DNA of 64,000 nt from Theristus sp. LFF4_11 (Eukaryota > Nematoda > Chromadorea > Monhysterida > Xyalidae): assembly GCA_030248135.1 (NCBI GenBank), contig JASANC010005158.1, positions 1-64,000 on the forward strand. The letters are read 5' to 3'. The position numbers and the translations under genes were made by a program. Positions 35,901 to 48,019 of the stretch are shown here, in pieces (positions within the stretch are counted from its first letter, which is position 1; the number at the start of each line of letters is the position of its first letter). Below the pieces are notes generated by a model that saw only the letters and a program-made list of their open reading frames with translations, had not been told where the DNA came from and made no database searches.

Positions 35901-36150
35901 TCCGTGCTCTCGCCACACTCGCGGCCGACCGTTTGCTGCTGCCCGTTGGAAATGCACGCCGCGTCCAGCAGCAGCAGCAACGTGAGACACACTGGAAACG
36001 CCACTGGCTTCGGTGGAGGAAACTGAAGGCATACACGTCGAGACTGGTCGTTTTGGGCAAGACACCCGACTCACCGCTGCGGCACTGTCGGTTGAGTCGA
36101 AAGTCGCTGGCGGTTGTTTGGATCGTTTGGAGCAGAGTGACAGTGAACAT
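29932..36150 (-). CDS. Multidomain Kunitz / Cys-rich-repeat / EB extracellular protein
   Basis: Large secreted or cuticle/matrix-type protein. The ATG at 36150 starts a short exon (to 36075). The next adds a hydrophobic FPVCLTLLLLLDAAC stretch and an EB-type module (GRECGESTECGSGSYCASN, about 35820-35930). From 5' to 3' there follow: a second Cys module (about 35510-35640); a lustrin-like Cys repeat (35041-35220); Kunitz A (34680-34875); repeat (34390-34570); Kunitz B (34080-34300). Then: repeat (33890-34010), Kunitz C (33590-33760), repeat (33370-33480), Kunitz D (33029-33205), repeat (31890-32214), Kunitz E (31700-31872). Five more Cys-rich segments (31430-31600, 31140-31335, 30590-30740, 30280-30510, 29932-30165) end in RFICCGRRD. 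Kunitz hallmarks such as FTYNGCAGNRNNF are plain. Nematode genomes carry such mixed proteins. P1 positions are Thr or Gly, not the Lys/Arg of trypsin inhibitors. Confidence 0.85.
30797..31059. mobile_element. MITE family 2 (TTATAAGACC-rich)
   Basis: Inverted ends CTGTAAAGTCTTGCATTTAA and TTATATGCAAGACTTTACGG, flanked by TA on both sides. Inside are three TTATAAGACC repeats and C-rich blocks. It lies in an intron of the Kunitz gene. The terminal CCGTA and TA target match MITE family 1, hinting at a shared transposase type. Confidence 0.75.
32427..33026. mobile_element. Foldback element with GGCCCATCGCAAAATGA arrays
   Basis: About 600 bp hairpin. Outer ends are GGCGCTCTTTACT and AGTAAAGAGCGCC. 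Each arm has a tandem array of GGCCCATCGCAAAATGA(A/G)T units (six to seven left, three to five right). Inner arms carry TTCCTAATCCTAAACCTAA and its complement around AAGGTGAAA. It fills most of one intron of the Kunitz gene. Confidence 0.85.
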
Positions 36151-37380
36151 CGCAGAATGAAAGAAACAATTTGCAACAACACGTGAAACTGCTGAAAACG
36201 AGTGCGTTTAGGCAATTGAAAGGCAAGTAAAAAATTAGTAAACGACTCAGTAATGTCATCGCTGGATGGATGACCGTTGTACGTTTCGCAAGCATAATTT
36301 TGCTATCAAATAGTGTGGGTGTGTCCGGAACAGTGTAGGAGTCAACCAGTCAACCGATTTGCACTACTAACGACACTCAAATCGACAGCTTTTGCAACAA
36401 CGCTTCAGCACCTGAATAAACTGGTCACAAACGCTGTCACATGTCTGAACTTGCGCTTTTTGAAGTTTTCGCAGAACAAAAATTACATATGTACACTGTA
36501 GATACGTTGAATCAGTGACAGATTTACTGATCTGCAGTGTGCTACAGAAATCAGCAATGAAATTGCTACCGGTATATTTTGTGATGTGCATTGGTTAACA
36601 AACATCCGCACGTCACAGCCGTTTGCATTATCTCTGTGTGTCTTTTGCAGCTTACAATCGCCGCTACAAAGCGCTTTCATCATTCAGTAGCTGACGCATC
36701 AACTAGCAGGAAGTGTGTGTCTGTGTGCGCAAATACGGCCCGAACTTTTTTATGCGATAAATGAAAACAATTTTTGATTTTGCGCTGATTGACAATACGA
36801 TTTCTTTGCTTTTGTAAACGTTTTGATTGTTTGTGAGAACTGTTTTTGTGCGCTGTTTTTTCGCGCATCTGGTCTGATGAAATTTTATGGAATCGACGTC
36901 GTCACCTCTTCAAATGACAAAAAGCCGCCTCATAAACTTCAAAACAAATGCACGTTTATTGTGATCGTTATTTAAAATTTCACACTTTAGAATTATCTGT
37001 AAACATCATATTATGGATCTGAAAGTAAGAATAAAAACACACTGACTGGAAGACGCAATGGAAGAAGCTAGCCTTGAAAAACTGAGAATTCGACTGTTAG
37101 AATTAGCTGAGCACTTAGATTATCCAATCCTAGATTGTATAAAAATCGTTAACTGAGTGGTAGATTAATATGCTGACGTTGGATAACAACGCACATTTGG
37201 TGAAACTAACCTGAATGAAACTAATGATACAACAAGTATTGAAACAATCAAAAGCACCGAATTATGAGAAGTACGTGTCCATTAACATTGTATTGTACAA
37301 CATAGTTGTTACAGCAGATTGCACAGTTTCAAATCAAAAAACGCCAATCTTTGGAATACCCTGAAATCAGATCAATCAAT
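36151..37380. other. No firm gene; weak Cys-rich frames
   Basis: Upstream flank of the Kunitz gene. On the minus strand, 36367-36683 shows two overlapping frames with cysteines (one ending KRCCKSCRFECR). No intron joining them could be established and no signal peptide is seen. The remainder is AT-rich with no repeat family. Confidence 0.4.
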
Positions 37381-37749
37381 TCACTCGGAATGCTGATGCT
37401 GGTCAGCGCCAGCCGCACGCGAGGTATCGTCAGAGTCTGACTCCAGCATCATCTGCTGCTCGTCATCGTGCTCTTCAATGTCATCATCATCCTCCCCAAC
37501 TTCATTCTCATCGTTTTCACCGATCGGCATCTCATCAACGAAGCCTTCATCAATCAAATTGTCCCTGTTCTTATTCGCACCTCCAAATAAGCAATGCCAA
37601 GTGTCGTGCACAATTCTGAACACGACGAACAGCAGCAGCCAGAGAGCGGCCTCGAAAAGCCTTCCGATCACGTAGATCAACGGTAAAACAACGCACACAA
37701 CGAACGCAATCAGATAGCCTGACGGCGTGTATTCGTAGCCGTCCAACAT
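37381..37749 (-). CDS. Small membrane protein with acidic tail
   Basis: I do not recognise the family. A single uninterrupted frame of 122 residues starts at ATG 37749 (MLDGYEYTPSGYLIAF). Two closely spaced hydrophobic stretches follow, YLIAFVVCVVLPLIYVI and ALWLLLFVVFRIV, which suggests a hairpin or two-pass insertion. The second half is hydrophilic and very acidic (GENDENEVGEDDDDIEEHDD) and ends in a His-rich QHQHSE. Composition and codon use look like a real protein. The Poly-G MITE copy 3 lies 200 bp upstream. An upstream coding exon cannot be excluded. Confidence 0.65.
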   Translation of the reverse strand: MLDGYEYTPSGYLIAFVVCVVLPLIYVIGRLFEAALWLLLFVVFRIVHDTWHCLFGGANKNRDNLIDEGFVDEMPIGENDENEVGEDDDDIEEHDDEQQMMLESDSDDTSRAAGADQHQHSE

Positions 37750-37949
37750 TGTCACGTCTGATTCGGCTGTAATGATTCACCAATTTTCGCGAATCAAAAA
37801 GTGCACACGGATTACAGTGGCGGGCGCAGCACGTTCGCTCAAGTGCAGCTGGTCAGTGTGTCGAATCAGTGCTCGTGCTACAGCACCGTAGACAAGGCAC
37901 GGAATGCCTGCAACATGCTAATGTTCTGACAACAGATTTCCTTTATATT

Positions 37950-38402
37950 CCGTATTACCTCTAATAAACCCCCATGGGGGTTTATTTCTTCAGCGACTTC
38001 TGGGGGTGGGGGTTTATTTTTGGGGGGGGGCTTTATTTTTTTGGGGGGGGGTTTATTTGGAAACCATTTTTAGGAGTGAGCAAAATGGCAAAAATACCTT
38101 CCATGGCAGGAAGGAAGTCGCAGAAACTTCTACTCTACATAGAAATTTCCTTTTACAACAGCCTTTTGTAATGAAATTACCATTAACTCATCCATTTGGG
38201 GCCTTTGGTAGCACAATTTCATCATCTTCACTGCAACCAGCCACTGAATTCGCTGGGTATGTGTTTCAAACAGGTTTCAATAATCCCCCATGGGGGATTA
38301 TTTTTGGGGGGGGGATTATTTGGAAACTTGTCGAGGGGGTGGGGGTTTATTTTTGGGGGGGTTTAATTTTTTGGGGGGGGGGGTTTAATAGAGGTAATAC
38401 GG
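37950..38402 (+). mobile_element. Poly-G MITE family 1, copy 3
   Basis: Same orientation and middle sequence as the copy at 9966. Ends are CCGTATTACCTCTAATAAAC and GAGGTAATACGG; the flanks are TT on both sides rather than TA. G-runs near both ends alternate with TTTATTTTT. The three copies differ mainly in homopolymer length. Confidence 0.87.
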
Positions 38403-38701
38403 TTGTTGCATTTGACTACCGTGTAGTACTGACTCAACGCACGCCAGAAACTTGGTTTCATGTTGCCGCTGCAGTTCCAAAACTGCTGGAGGAGACGTGA
38501 GAGTCTTTCTTTGAGATACATACAAGACATTTGCTATCTTCACTCGCCGCATCAAGCATGGCACAAATTTCCATTTCTACACATCTGCAATCGCATGCAA
38601 GTCGCAAAACGAAAGAAAAAAGATGACAACGATCGATTTTGTATTTTGCTGTTGGACTTGTCAAACTACTCGTCACGCCCAGCTCCCGAGAACACACTCA
38701 C

Positions 38702-39238
38702 CCAAGTTCACCAGTTTCAGCACGTTGAAGAATCCGTTCAACAGTCGCAGGTCACACGGCGGCAGCAGAGTGCAGTGATACTTGATGTAAGGGTAGCAGC
38801 CGGTGCGCACGATCTGCACGAGTGTAGATTTTGAATGAACAGCCCTGGTGAACGCGCAATCAGCGGCACAGACGGTGGGGGGGGGTGTGGCGCCAGTCGC
38901 ACCAGGCGGGCGCACCACGTTCGCTTGCAGCACGGTGACCACCAGAACTTGTTGTTGTTGCGATGTCTTTATTATTACTTTATTACAAAACCGCGTTTCG
39001 CACCATCACCCCAGGCGACCAGCAAGCACACCTGGTAATTACGATCGTGAACGGCCAGGTCGAAATTCGACCGTCCGAAGTGTTCGTCCTGCACCTGGCG
39101 GTATTCGAGAAAGAACGACGACCACGCGGGGAACTGGCGACTCTTCAAATATTCAGCGACCACTTGCGATGCGGTGGGGCGTGCACGGTACGCTGCACTG
39201 ATGCCTCGAACGCAGTGGTAGATGGGGCGTAGCAACAT
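38702..39238 (-). CDS. C15orf61-like protein (DUF4528-type)
   Basis: Homologue of a conserved but uncharacterised animal protein. Exon 1 (39032-39238) starts MLLRPIYHCVRG and contains TASQVVAEYLKSR, then WSSFFLEYRQVQDEHFGRSN and FDLAVHDRNYQ. A phase-0 join leads to exon 2 (38702-38813) with IVRTGCYPYIKYHC and LLNGFFNVLKLVNLG. The RTGCxPxIKYHC block and the VQxxxFGxSNF block in this order match the vertebrate protein as I recall it. The C-terminal exon is uncertain: the next acceptor at about 38628 gives an early stop in the expected phase, so the end may lie in another short exon downstream. Confidence 0.75.
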
Positions 39239-40132
39239 GAAACGCAACTGCTACTGGGTTGCCACACCAACACTCATGTGAACATCGAGATCTGCGACAA
39301 ACAACAAAACTGACTGGACATGATTTGTTTCAGATTTTTCTTGAAAATATTGTTACGGATTACAAACCCAACAGTTTGCTCAAAAGACCGATCGAGTTTT
39401 CATTTTATTTTTTATTTCTTTGTATTTTCTCATTTTCTTTTTTTCACGTATGAACATATTTTTCGGGAACAAACAAAGAATAAAGTGAAACGGTCACAGT
39501 AGCGATCGAAATGTACAATGCAGAATATGGTACATAAGTAGAAAAATACTGCGTCAAAAAGTTGTGTCTTGGAAAAGCACCCAACCCATGTGTAATGTGT
39601 GTACTTTGAAATATCTGCAAAATGGCAATATTGAAGCTTGCATGAAACGTATTACGTTGTAATTGCTCAGATTGTTAAGAAAATGTGAATTAAGACAAAA
39701 ACTTGAAGGCAACAGGCTGAAGCGCAATTCATACTTTAACCGTTTTTAGACACAATAAAATCTTACAAAAATTTCCGAATTCACATATCAACACAGTTTC
39801 TGAGCGTTCCACAAACAAAATGACAGCTAGAAAATCTTCAAAATCAACTTTGCCGATAAATACAGACACTAAATAACTACTAATCACACGACGACGCATT
39901 CAGGTTATAATAAGATAAATGCGCTATCGTTATTTGAAATATGCAAAACTTGAAGTGACTGGGGAGGGACGGTAGAACCATAAGTAAACTTGGTTATGAA
40001 TTCGGTTCGGTTGATTGCATTTCAGTTTAGCGTTGCTAAAATCAAAACAATACAGAAATAAATAACAAGCAGTGTAACACAACATAACATGACAACAAAG
40101 CTGGTGGTATTCGTCCGATGACAATGCAAGTT
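39239..40132. other. No gene seen
   Basis: AT-rich intergenic sequence between the C15orf61-like start and the axin stop. No ORF beyond chance length and no repeat family recognised. Confidence 0.6.
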
Positions 40133-43100
40133 TCATGGTTCATTTGGCACTATTCTGGCAATCAATTTTCCTTCGTACAATGGCAACTGTGCGTCATCGT
40201 CGTTGATTTCCATCTGTATGACACCATCAGACTCTGTGAATCCGCTGTCGATACACTTGAAGAAGTACCTGTGAACGCAGAACAATAACAATACGACAAC
40301 GAACAATAATTGCAAGTTGTGCACACGTGAAACAGTATGCACTTCAGGGAGGAAGCTAAACGCAGAGGTTACAATCCAGTTGAGAAACTGGCTTGGCTAC
40401 GTAGTGCTGAATTACCCAACCAAGGTGTCACGCCAATCAGCGACAACCCAGTGATGCACCCAAAACGGGCCGACCGACCGATAGGCAGGTTTCTTGGAGA
40501 GCTGTTTCAGGACGATCTGCTTGAACTGGCGCAGCGTGATCGTGCGCTCCATGAACGTCGACACGAGATAAGGCACATCGTCGTTCGGCAGGTAGTAGTA
40601 GATGGGCAGGTACTCCGTGGACGAGCACGCCACCGCTGCGGGCTTGCTGGCACCGGCCAGTGTTGGCTGTTTGCTCGGTGCTGCACCTGCTGCCGTCGTC
40701 ACTCCACCGCCAATGTCCAACGAACGGCGTGCACGTCTTCTGAAACGATAAAATTGGAGAAAAAAATCAAAAAAAATCAGAAAACTGTAAAACGTGGCAA
40801 TTGAACGTCTGGCACGTTGACTGGCTACACCGGCCTGGTTGGACCAATCACAGAACACAGATTCAAAAGCAGCCAGTCAGTCTGCACGACTGTAAATGCA
40901 AAGTGGATGCGATCATTCGCCACTCACGGCAACGAATTGCTGTCGACTGTTTTCGCGGACGTTCGCTGCGTTTTGTGAGCGCCGGTGCGTGCGTGCGACA
41001 CAGCCGGTGAGCCAGAGACGGCGAGCACTGGCGCCAGTCGCCTTGCTTGGTTGCGATCACCATCGAACGCAGCCGCTGCGCCGCTGACGGAGGACGACGC
41101 GCCGTGGTGCCGGCTGAAATGCAAACGACTGCAGTGCTCTCGAATCAACCGCGCTGCGTTCACGTTGTTCCCGGGCAGCATCACGTGCACACAGGGTGTG
41201 TCCCCTGCTCATATCAGTGATGTGCGCGCCTCTCAGAACGAATGCAAAACGCCAGTTCCGTTGTTGCCGCTACTAGCCAGTAATCACAATGAAACTAGCT
41301 TCTCCAAGCTCACCCGTCGACGGCGGACGAAAAGAAGGCGCTGACTTGCGAGGCGCCACTGGAGCCGCCACTTTCGATGCCGCTGGTGTCCGACATGGTC
41401 ATGCCTGAGCGGTGGTGCTGGTGGTAGCCGGCTGGCACTTTGCTGGCAGACGCTGCATGTGGCGCCTGCGAAGGGCACGCACTCGCCACTGGCATTGACG
41501 TTGACGTTGGCGTGCACGCGACCACGCGACGCTCCACTGCTGAAAACGAACACAACAATCAACAGGCAACTTTTGCATATGCCACTCTCGCTCTTACGAC
41601 ACAACGTGCAGCTCAGCCTCAACTCAATAGACACTAGGTGATTTTCTCAACGTCAACGTTCTTATTTCTTTCGTGGCACGCTCCAATAACACTGTATGAC
41701 CAGTCTGCCATTCGTAACACCGCTGGCGCAAGCGAACGCGTGCAACTCACGGCCAGCAGGCGTTTGAATGAGCATCGACGTGGGCGCCGGGTAGCTGGCG
41801 TCCATTCGAACGGCCGATGGCGGCTTGGCGCCAAATGGCATGCCGACCGGTGTGGTGCGTGACTTTGGCATGATGGTGCCCGGCAGTGAGCCAGTTGAGC
41901 TGGCCGCAGGCTGCTGGCATAAATGCGCCGCGTGCATGGCCATTGGCGAGGCGACGTACGGCACTCGCAGCATCGGCACACGGCGGTCGGGCGAATGTGA
42001 GCCTGCAACAATGGCGACATTGGCGGTGCTGCGACTGCCAGAGGCAACACGATGCAAACTGTCACACAGAGTCGGCCAACATAAAGTGCACGTCTGACGG
42101 CAGCGCATCTGCTTACCGCATCACTGCGTGGTCAACACAGTGCACAATCTTCAGACGAACATTCAAACACGCCTAGAAATCTTGGCATGGGTTTTTCATG
42201 ATTCCATTCCTTTCTGTTGATCAACTCGCTCTCAGCACCAATCAACTTGCTCACATGCACCCCTACGCAGTCTGTCCTGTCGTGCACTGCTCAACACACC
42301 AGGCGATCTCTTTTTCACGTTCGCGACCAAGGCAGCCGGATGCGCAGACCAGGCAGGCGAGCGCACAGCGCCGGGCGACTGATTCTTGGAGTCATTCCAG
42401 CCGATCTTGCCCATGTGATCCTCGAGGATTGTGTCGTGGTCGTCGATCTCGACCGTCATCGCTGCCTCGGTCACCGCCACCGTCTCGGAGTAGTGACGAC
42501 TGAAAATGCAGAAACAGATTAGCTTGCACATGAATAAGTTCACTAATCCGTAAGCAGTGGCGTGCATTTTGTGAACCAACCCCCTTGTGGGTGGGCATAA
42601 CACACTGTGTCAAATCAGTAAATACACTTCGAGCAATTAGCATGAAATGCTACAATTACTGCAGTGAACTGGAAAACAAATGCATTTTGAATTTGACGTG
42701 CTGATTGGCTGCATCGAGCTGGTAAGGCGAATAAAAGCACCCATCAATTGACTGCCTATGATTTACAGCAGTTTAAAAGCGCAGCAAAGCAACAATGTGC
42801 GAAACACAGCATGCGCACCTGAAATCCTCGACGGCTTTGCGCGGCGCCGCCGGATTGCTGAGGTCAGCCTGCGACAACTGCCTGATGCACTCGTTCAGTT
42901 TGTCTTCGTTGTCGCGTTCCAGTTTGATTTTGTTCAGTTTTTCACAGACGATGCGCACAAACTCGGCGCGCTGTGCCTCGTCGCCGTCGCCGCATTTTAT
43001 GCTCGGCTTCGCCACGGTCGGACGCTCGGTACGCTGCAACATGCGAACACAATCGTGTGCGTTTGCAGTCATTTCCATTCAGTACACTGATTCTAATTCG

Positions 43101-46100
43101 GCATGTTGATTGGCTGAAACGCGCTGGCATCCTAACACACAGAATTGGAAGCAAACCAAAGCAACTGACTGGCACAAAGCTCTCCCGCAGATTGGTCTCT
43201 CTGTTTGCTTTCAGCTGTTGATCTCTGCTGCTGCGTTCGCGGTGTTGCTCCTTGCGCGACGACGACAGATGATGATGATGATGATGTTGTTGTTGTTGAC
43301 TAGGCTGGTGAGCTTGCTGGTGTTGTTGTTGACGGATACGGTCGGAGCTAACGTGAACAAACAGTGCTTCATTGAATAATGTGAAACTCAGACACCAAGA
43401 CAAAGTTGCCACTGCGCCAACGTTTGCCATTGAATGCAAGTGACTCACACAGAGCTGTGCGTGTCTGCCTCGCTGGACATGACCGACGAAGAGACAGCCG
43501 AGTCGCGCATCGACGGCGGCAGCTGCGGCACGTAGTTCGTGTGGTACGGATTCGGTGGGATGATCGGTCTGCAACGCACAACGCACAATGCACACACAAA
43601 CCACCGACACGTCTTCCGCTAGTATCTCAACTCGTCTCAGCTTTTTTGTTGTTTCCTATTTTACAACCATAATTATTGAGTATTCAAATCATGTAGCCTG
43701 TTGTCGCTGTTGTTGTTTTCGTCTGCAGCACCAAACACCCCAAAATGCCATAAAACACGACGGCGCCTAACCGCGAGTAAAAATCAAATAAAAATTCGAA
43801 AAACTTTGCTCGCTGCGTTTGTCAGTTTGTCAGGTTGTGTTGTGTGTGAAAAACAACGACTGTGTTGTGAAATCGCGCAATAAAAATTGCTTGCGGCTGC
43901 ATGCGCGCATTCAGTTTCGAAACGACACAATAAAAATGCTCGGCAGCACGGCACGCTGCAGTAGCAGACTCATAAAAATAGCGCCGTTAAAACTGCCGTT
44001 TCCGAGAGACAGTCGTAAACCAGGTGAACAATGCTGTAAAAACTCTGCGGTCGACCATAATTAATGAACTTGAATAGCGATGGTTGGTGGCGGTTTATGG
44101 GCGATTTCGTGCCACACAGACACAAACAACAGCAGCGACAGCAAGCTCACGACGCTCACTGCGTTGCACTCACGCAGGCTGCCGGTGTGTCGCGGCACGT
44201 CGCTGCACCACGGTGGCGCTGAGATTGCTCGCAGTCAACGGACACGGCTGTTGCTGTGACTGTTTGCTGCAGCCAGCGCCACTCACCGACGCTGTCGTCG
44301 TCGTCTGCAACGGAGCGCCATTGTTCTTCGCTGCACTCGTCTGTTTCAGTGTCGTTTTGTCAGTCGGTTGACTCGTGACCGATTTCGAAGCGATCGCGTT
44401 CGTGGTGGTGCCCGGCGTCTGTCGCGGCGGCAACGGCGGCGGCATCGACTTCTTTGTGGCAGTCGCCGAGAAGTCAGTCGATTGCGAAGTGGACGGCTCT
44501 TGCGAATCAGCAGCGTGCAGAAACGGAGTCGCGTTTTGATGACTAGCAAAGTTGCTGTTCTGTTGTTGCTGTGCGGCCAGTGCGCGCTCCACTGCCAACA
44601 GCGTCAAACGTGTTTGACTGGCGTTTGTGTCGGAGGAATCGGCTTCCTCCTGCAGTGGCGGCAACGGACCTGGCTCGATGGAGGCACGCGCGCAGCCAGC
44701 CAGCTCCTCACCGTTGACGCTCGATGCTGACGACGAATGAGCGCTGTGCGGCCTGCAATGTTGCAATGCTACAGTTGGCTGCGTTCGCTGTGCCCGATCA
44801 GCCACACTGAAACGCATCTCTCTCTTGCTCTTTCTATCCATCGACAACAGCATCTTCTTTTTCGATAACTCGTGAAAAGCTGCCCAATTGTGCAATTCAA
44901 AACAGTTGCGAATCAGCTGCAGTGCTGTTTGTTGACTGGGTCGTCTTGCACTGCAGCACACTGAACACTTACGCACAAAAGCAAGCACCGACCTCGATGC
45001 GCCGGCAGCACTGGCCGAGTCGGCCGTGTTGGCGGCGTGCTGCTGTATGGCGGCCATGTACACGTCGGACTGGACGAACGCCGCGTGCTTCGTGTGCAGC
45101 GCCTGCAGCACCTGCGCGCGCGCCTCATCAAAGATCTGCCGTCGCAGCTGGTGCTTGTGGATGCTGTCGACGATGGCGTGACTGACTTGCGGCGCGATCC
45201 AGCGCAGTATGCCGGAGGTGTGCGCGGCGGCACCGCTCTGCTTGATGTAGTTGCGGTAGATGCCAAGGATCAGCTGCTTCGCCTTGCGCGCCTCCTCCGC
45301 CTTGCTCAGGTCGAGCCGTGCGAGCGCCTCGCACGCGAAATAGAACTCGGTCAGTGGTTGCGAGTGCTCCTGCTCCAGGAACTGGCTGAAGCACTGCAGA
45401 CCTGCACAGTGGTGGCGTTTTGGCAACCAGCAAATCAAAAGCTCCCATCGAAACTCTATGGCTGTTTTTGTCTTTGACAGTGCAGTCAGTGCGACTAAAT
45501 CGAAACAATGCAACTCATGCAGCAACGTACAGCACGTTTGTTCAAAGTTGTCACTTTTTTTGCACAACATAAAGCTTACGAAAGAAGGAAGACCATGTTA
45601 GGATTTACAAGAGAACATATTTAGCCACTAAAACGGTGTTTGATAAGAACCAAACCAAATTCATTCTTCTTATTGTAGTTCAAAGTTTCGTATGCTCTGT
45701 ATTTTGCGAAAAACGGACAGGTGTAAACAAAGATACCTTCATAATCATTGAGCACATAGTGCAGGTCCTTTGCCCACCGCATACAGGGCGGTGTGGATCG
45801 CTCGGAGGAGCACGGCGACGCCTCGCCCGACTGCTCCAAGGTGATCGGTGCCTCTTCGGCGCCCTCGCGTGCAAACTCCGACAGCGAGCCGGTCTTGCTG
45901 GCCTGCGATGAGCCGATCGTTGATGAGTGCAGCGTCATGATGACCGGCGGTGGACTGGCGCAATGTGAGTGTGACTGCTGCTGCAATGACGACCGCACTG
46001 CATTCACGTTGCTGCTGTTGCCAGCCGCGTAGCTGCTCAGCACCGGCATGCTCGCGCTGCACTCCGGCTCCCGGTTGCCCAGTGGCTCCAGCATGCTCGC

Positions 46101-48019
46101 GCCGATGTCTGCAAAGTGCGTCCCGACTTTGCACATTTTCGAAACGTTGCGATCAAAGTTTGACAAAAGTTGAGTCAGTTTTCTGATCACTGATTGCTGA
46201 ACACCGATCAGCCTGTGCCTGGTGATGATGAGATGATGGAAATGTTTCACAGAGGCCGTGCGACCAAAAAAAAACGAGAGCCGCCTCTGTGCGAGAAACG
46301 AGCAAAAAAGACTAGCTGACTGGTGGGAAAAGCACGGCTGGAGCGTTTATGCGCGTTTTCGACTTGGAATCGCAATAAGGGGGTTGAAAACGCAAAAAAG
46401 AGCCAAAAACGGTCGGTAAAATTGTGTTTCTGTGTGTGGGGCTGGCTGGCAGGGCTGCAGAGAAAAATGGATGGATGGATATTTTGTGCGAGAGACAGAG
46501 ACAGAGCAGGGCAGTAGTAAAAACGAGCGCAGCCAAAGCAATACGCACATACAGAGAGACACAGGCACATAAAAATGCATAAAATATACGACGGCAACGA
46601 TATTGTAGTGAATGTGTGTGTGTTGGAGCCAAAATCAACCGCGCTGCACGTACACAATGCACACACAGACACATTTCAATGTGCATTCATCAGCGGTCGC
46701 TTGGGCAAAAACACAAGCAGACAGATGCCCGGGCGGCCCGTGCGCTTTCGTCTTTTTTTCACGGCCGCTTGCGCCAAAAACTACCATCTCGATCGACGTT
46801 GAGACTTTTGGGAAAAAAACATCAGAAACTTTTGTGCGCATGCGTTGCAGAAATGCAACATTGTAACATATTGATCTTCCAACGGCGTAGTAACAGGTTT
46901 AGCGGGGAGCTTGCAGCGAAACCGGAAAACGACACTTGCGGTGTAATTTTCAGAATTATTGTCGTCGCGGTCACCTTTTTTCTTTTTTAATGGATGAATG
47001 GTGTTTGGCAGGTTTGAACTGAAAAAGTAATGACAGCAAAAACACCGCTACAAACAAAACAACTGTGGCTGTTTGTCTATTCATGGCTGGTATAGGTAGC
47101 ATTCAGCTTTTGCCATCCACGTGTACACAGCACAGGTTCTGATCTTCAAAATGCTTCCATTTTCCAAAGCATTTCAAACAAGCAGCGCTTTTGAAACCAA
47201 CACAAGTCTAAGTTACAATTTCTGTTTCAGTTACAACTCATGAAAGTTCATCAAAAACAGCGTTCTTCAACCACAGACGTACAAAATCATTCTCGCAGTT
47301 TTGTCTCCGCTGGGAATTTGTCGATTCTTATCATCAAGAAAATCAACCATACTAAAGTTTAATCAAAGACAATTGAAGATGATTTACACCCACAGTCACT
47401 TAACTGATCATTTTGCAACAGTTTCCAAAACACCCGTGATTTTGTCGACCCCAGAGATGCCAAATAGCACTTTTTAACGCGATCCCTGCTTTAAAAAACC
47501 TTTGCAACCAGTAAAAACAAAAAGCGTTAAAAAGATGCACAGAATATTTTTCGTTGAATTTCGGTGAATATCACACATAAATAAATGGCAGCTTTTGACG
47601 CAACCACCAACGAGCGGCTGTCATTTCGGCCCCATTTCTCTGCGCTCTACAGTTTTCCTCGTCAGCGCCAAAAAAGCGCGCAATGAGAAATGAGAATTAT
47701 CGGAAACACATCACGCAATGCCAATAAAGCGTGCACACAGCGCACCATATCGTGCCTTTTGCAATCAGCAACGGTAGCGTGGAAAACATTGATGTTTGTT
47801 TGCAAAACAAGGCAACCGGGGAATGGCAAACAGTGAAGCGCGCCAACTGAACGACCGCTTTTGAAAAATATTCTCAGCTTCTTAGATTTTGCACCGGTTG
47901 AACAATGAAAGCCAACGTTTCGAAAGCACAAACGCGGTTCGGAGCTGACCGTGGGCGGTGCCGTTGGCGAGTGTGAAAATCACATCGGAGGACGTTGGGC
48001 GTGGCACGGCCGTGGTCAT
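40133..48019 (-). CDS. Axin (RGS and DIX domain scaffold of the Wnt/beta-catenin destruction complex)
   Basis: Axin gathers APC, GSK3, CK1 and beta-catenin. A first exon at 47950-48019 (MTTAVPRPTSSDVIF) joins in phase to 45737-46108, which carries TPPCMRWAKDLHYVLNDYEG, the start of the RGS domain. The exon 44174-45401 continues it (LQCFSQFLEQEHSQPLTEFY, ILRWIAPQVSHAIVDS). Later exons are 43449-43568 (NPYHTNYVPQLPPSMRDSA), 42819-43033 (FVRIVCEKLNKIKLERDNED, the region before the beta-catenin site), 42300-42499 (VTEAAMTVEIDDHDTILEDH), 41751-42002 and 41314-41539. They end with about 40930-41185, 40520-40745 (DIX: YYLPNDDVPYLVSTFMERTI) and 40133-40268 (FFKCIDSGFTESDG to the stop). RGS and DIX at opposite ends are diagnostic. 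One internal exon join (41314 to 41185) is off by one base in my reading. Nematode relatives are pry-1 and axl-1; which one it matches is not decidable here. Confidence 0.92.

Noticed and set aside
43255..43340. GAT/GTT triplet run as a coding poly-Met/Leu or poly-His tract
   Set aside because: It lies in an axin intron between phase-matched exons.
45950..46186. Plus-strand Cys/Pro-rich frames opposite the axin 5' exons
   Set aside because: Antisense shadows of a confirmed coding exon.
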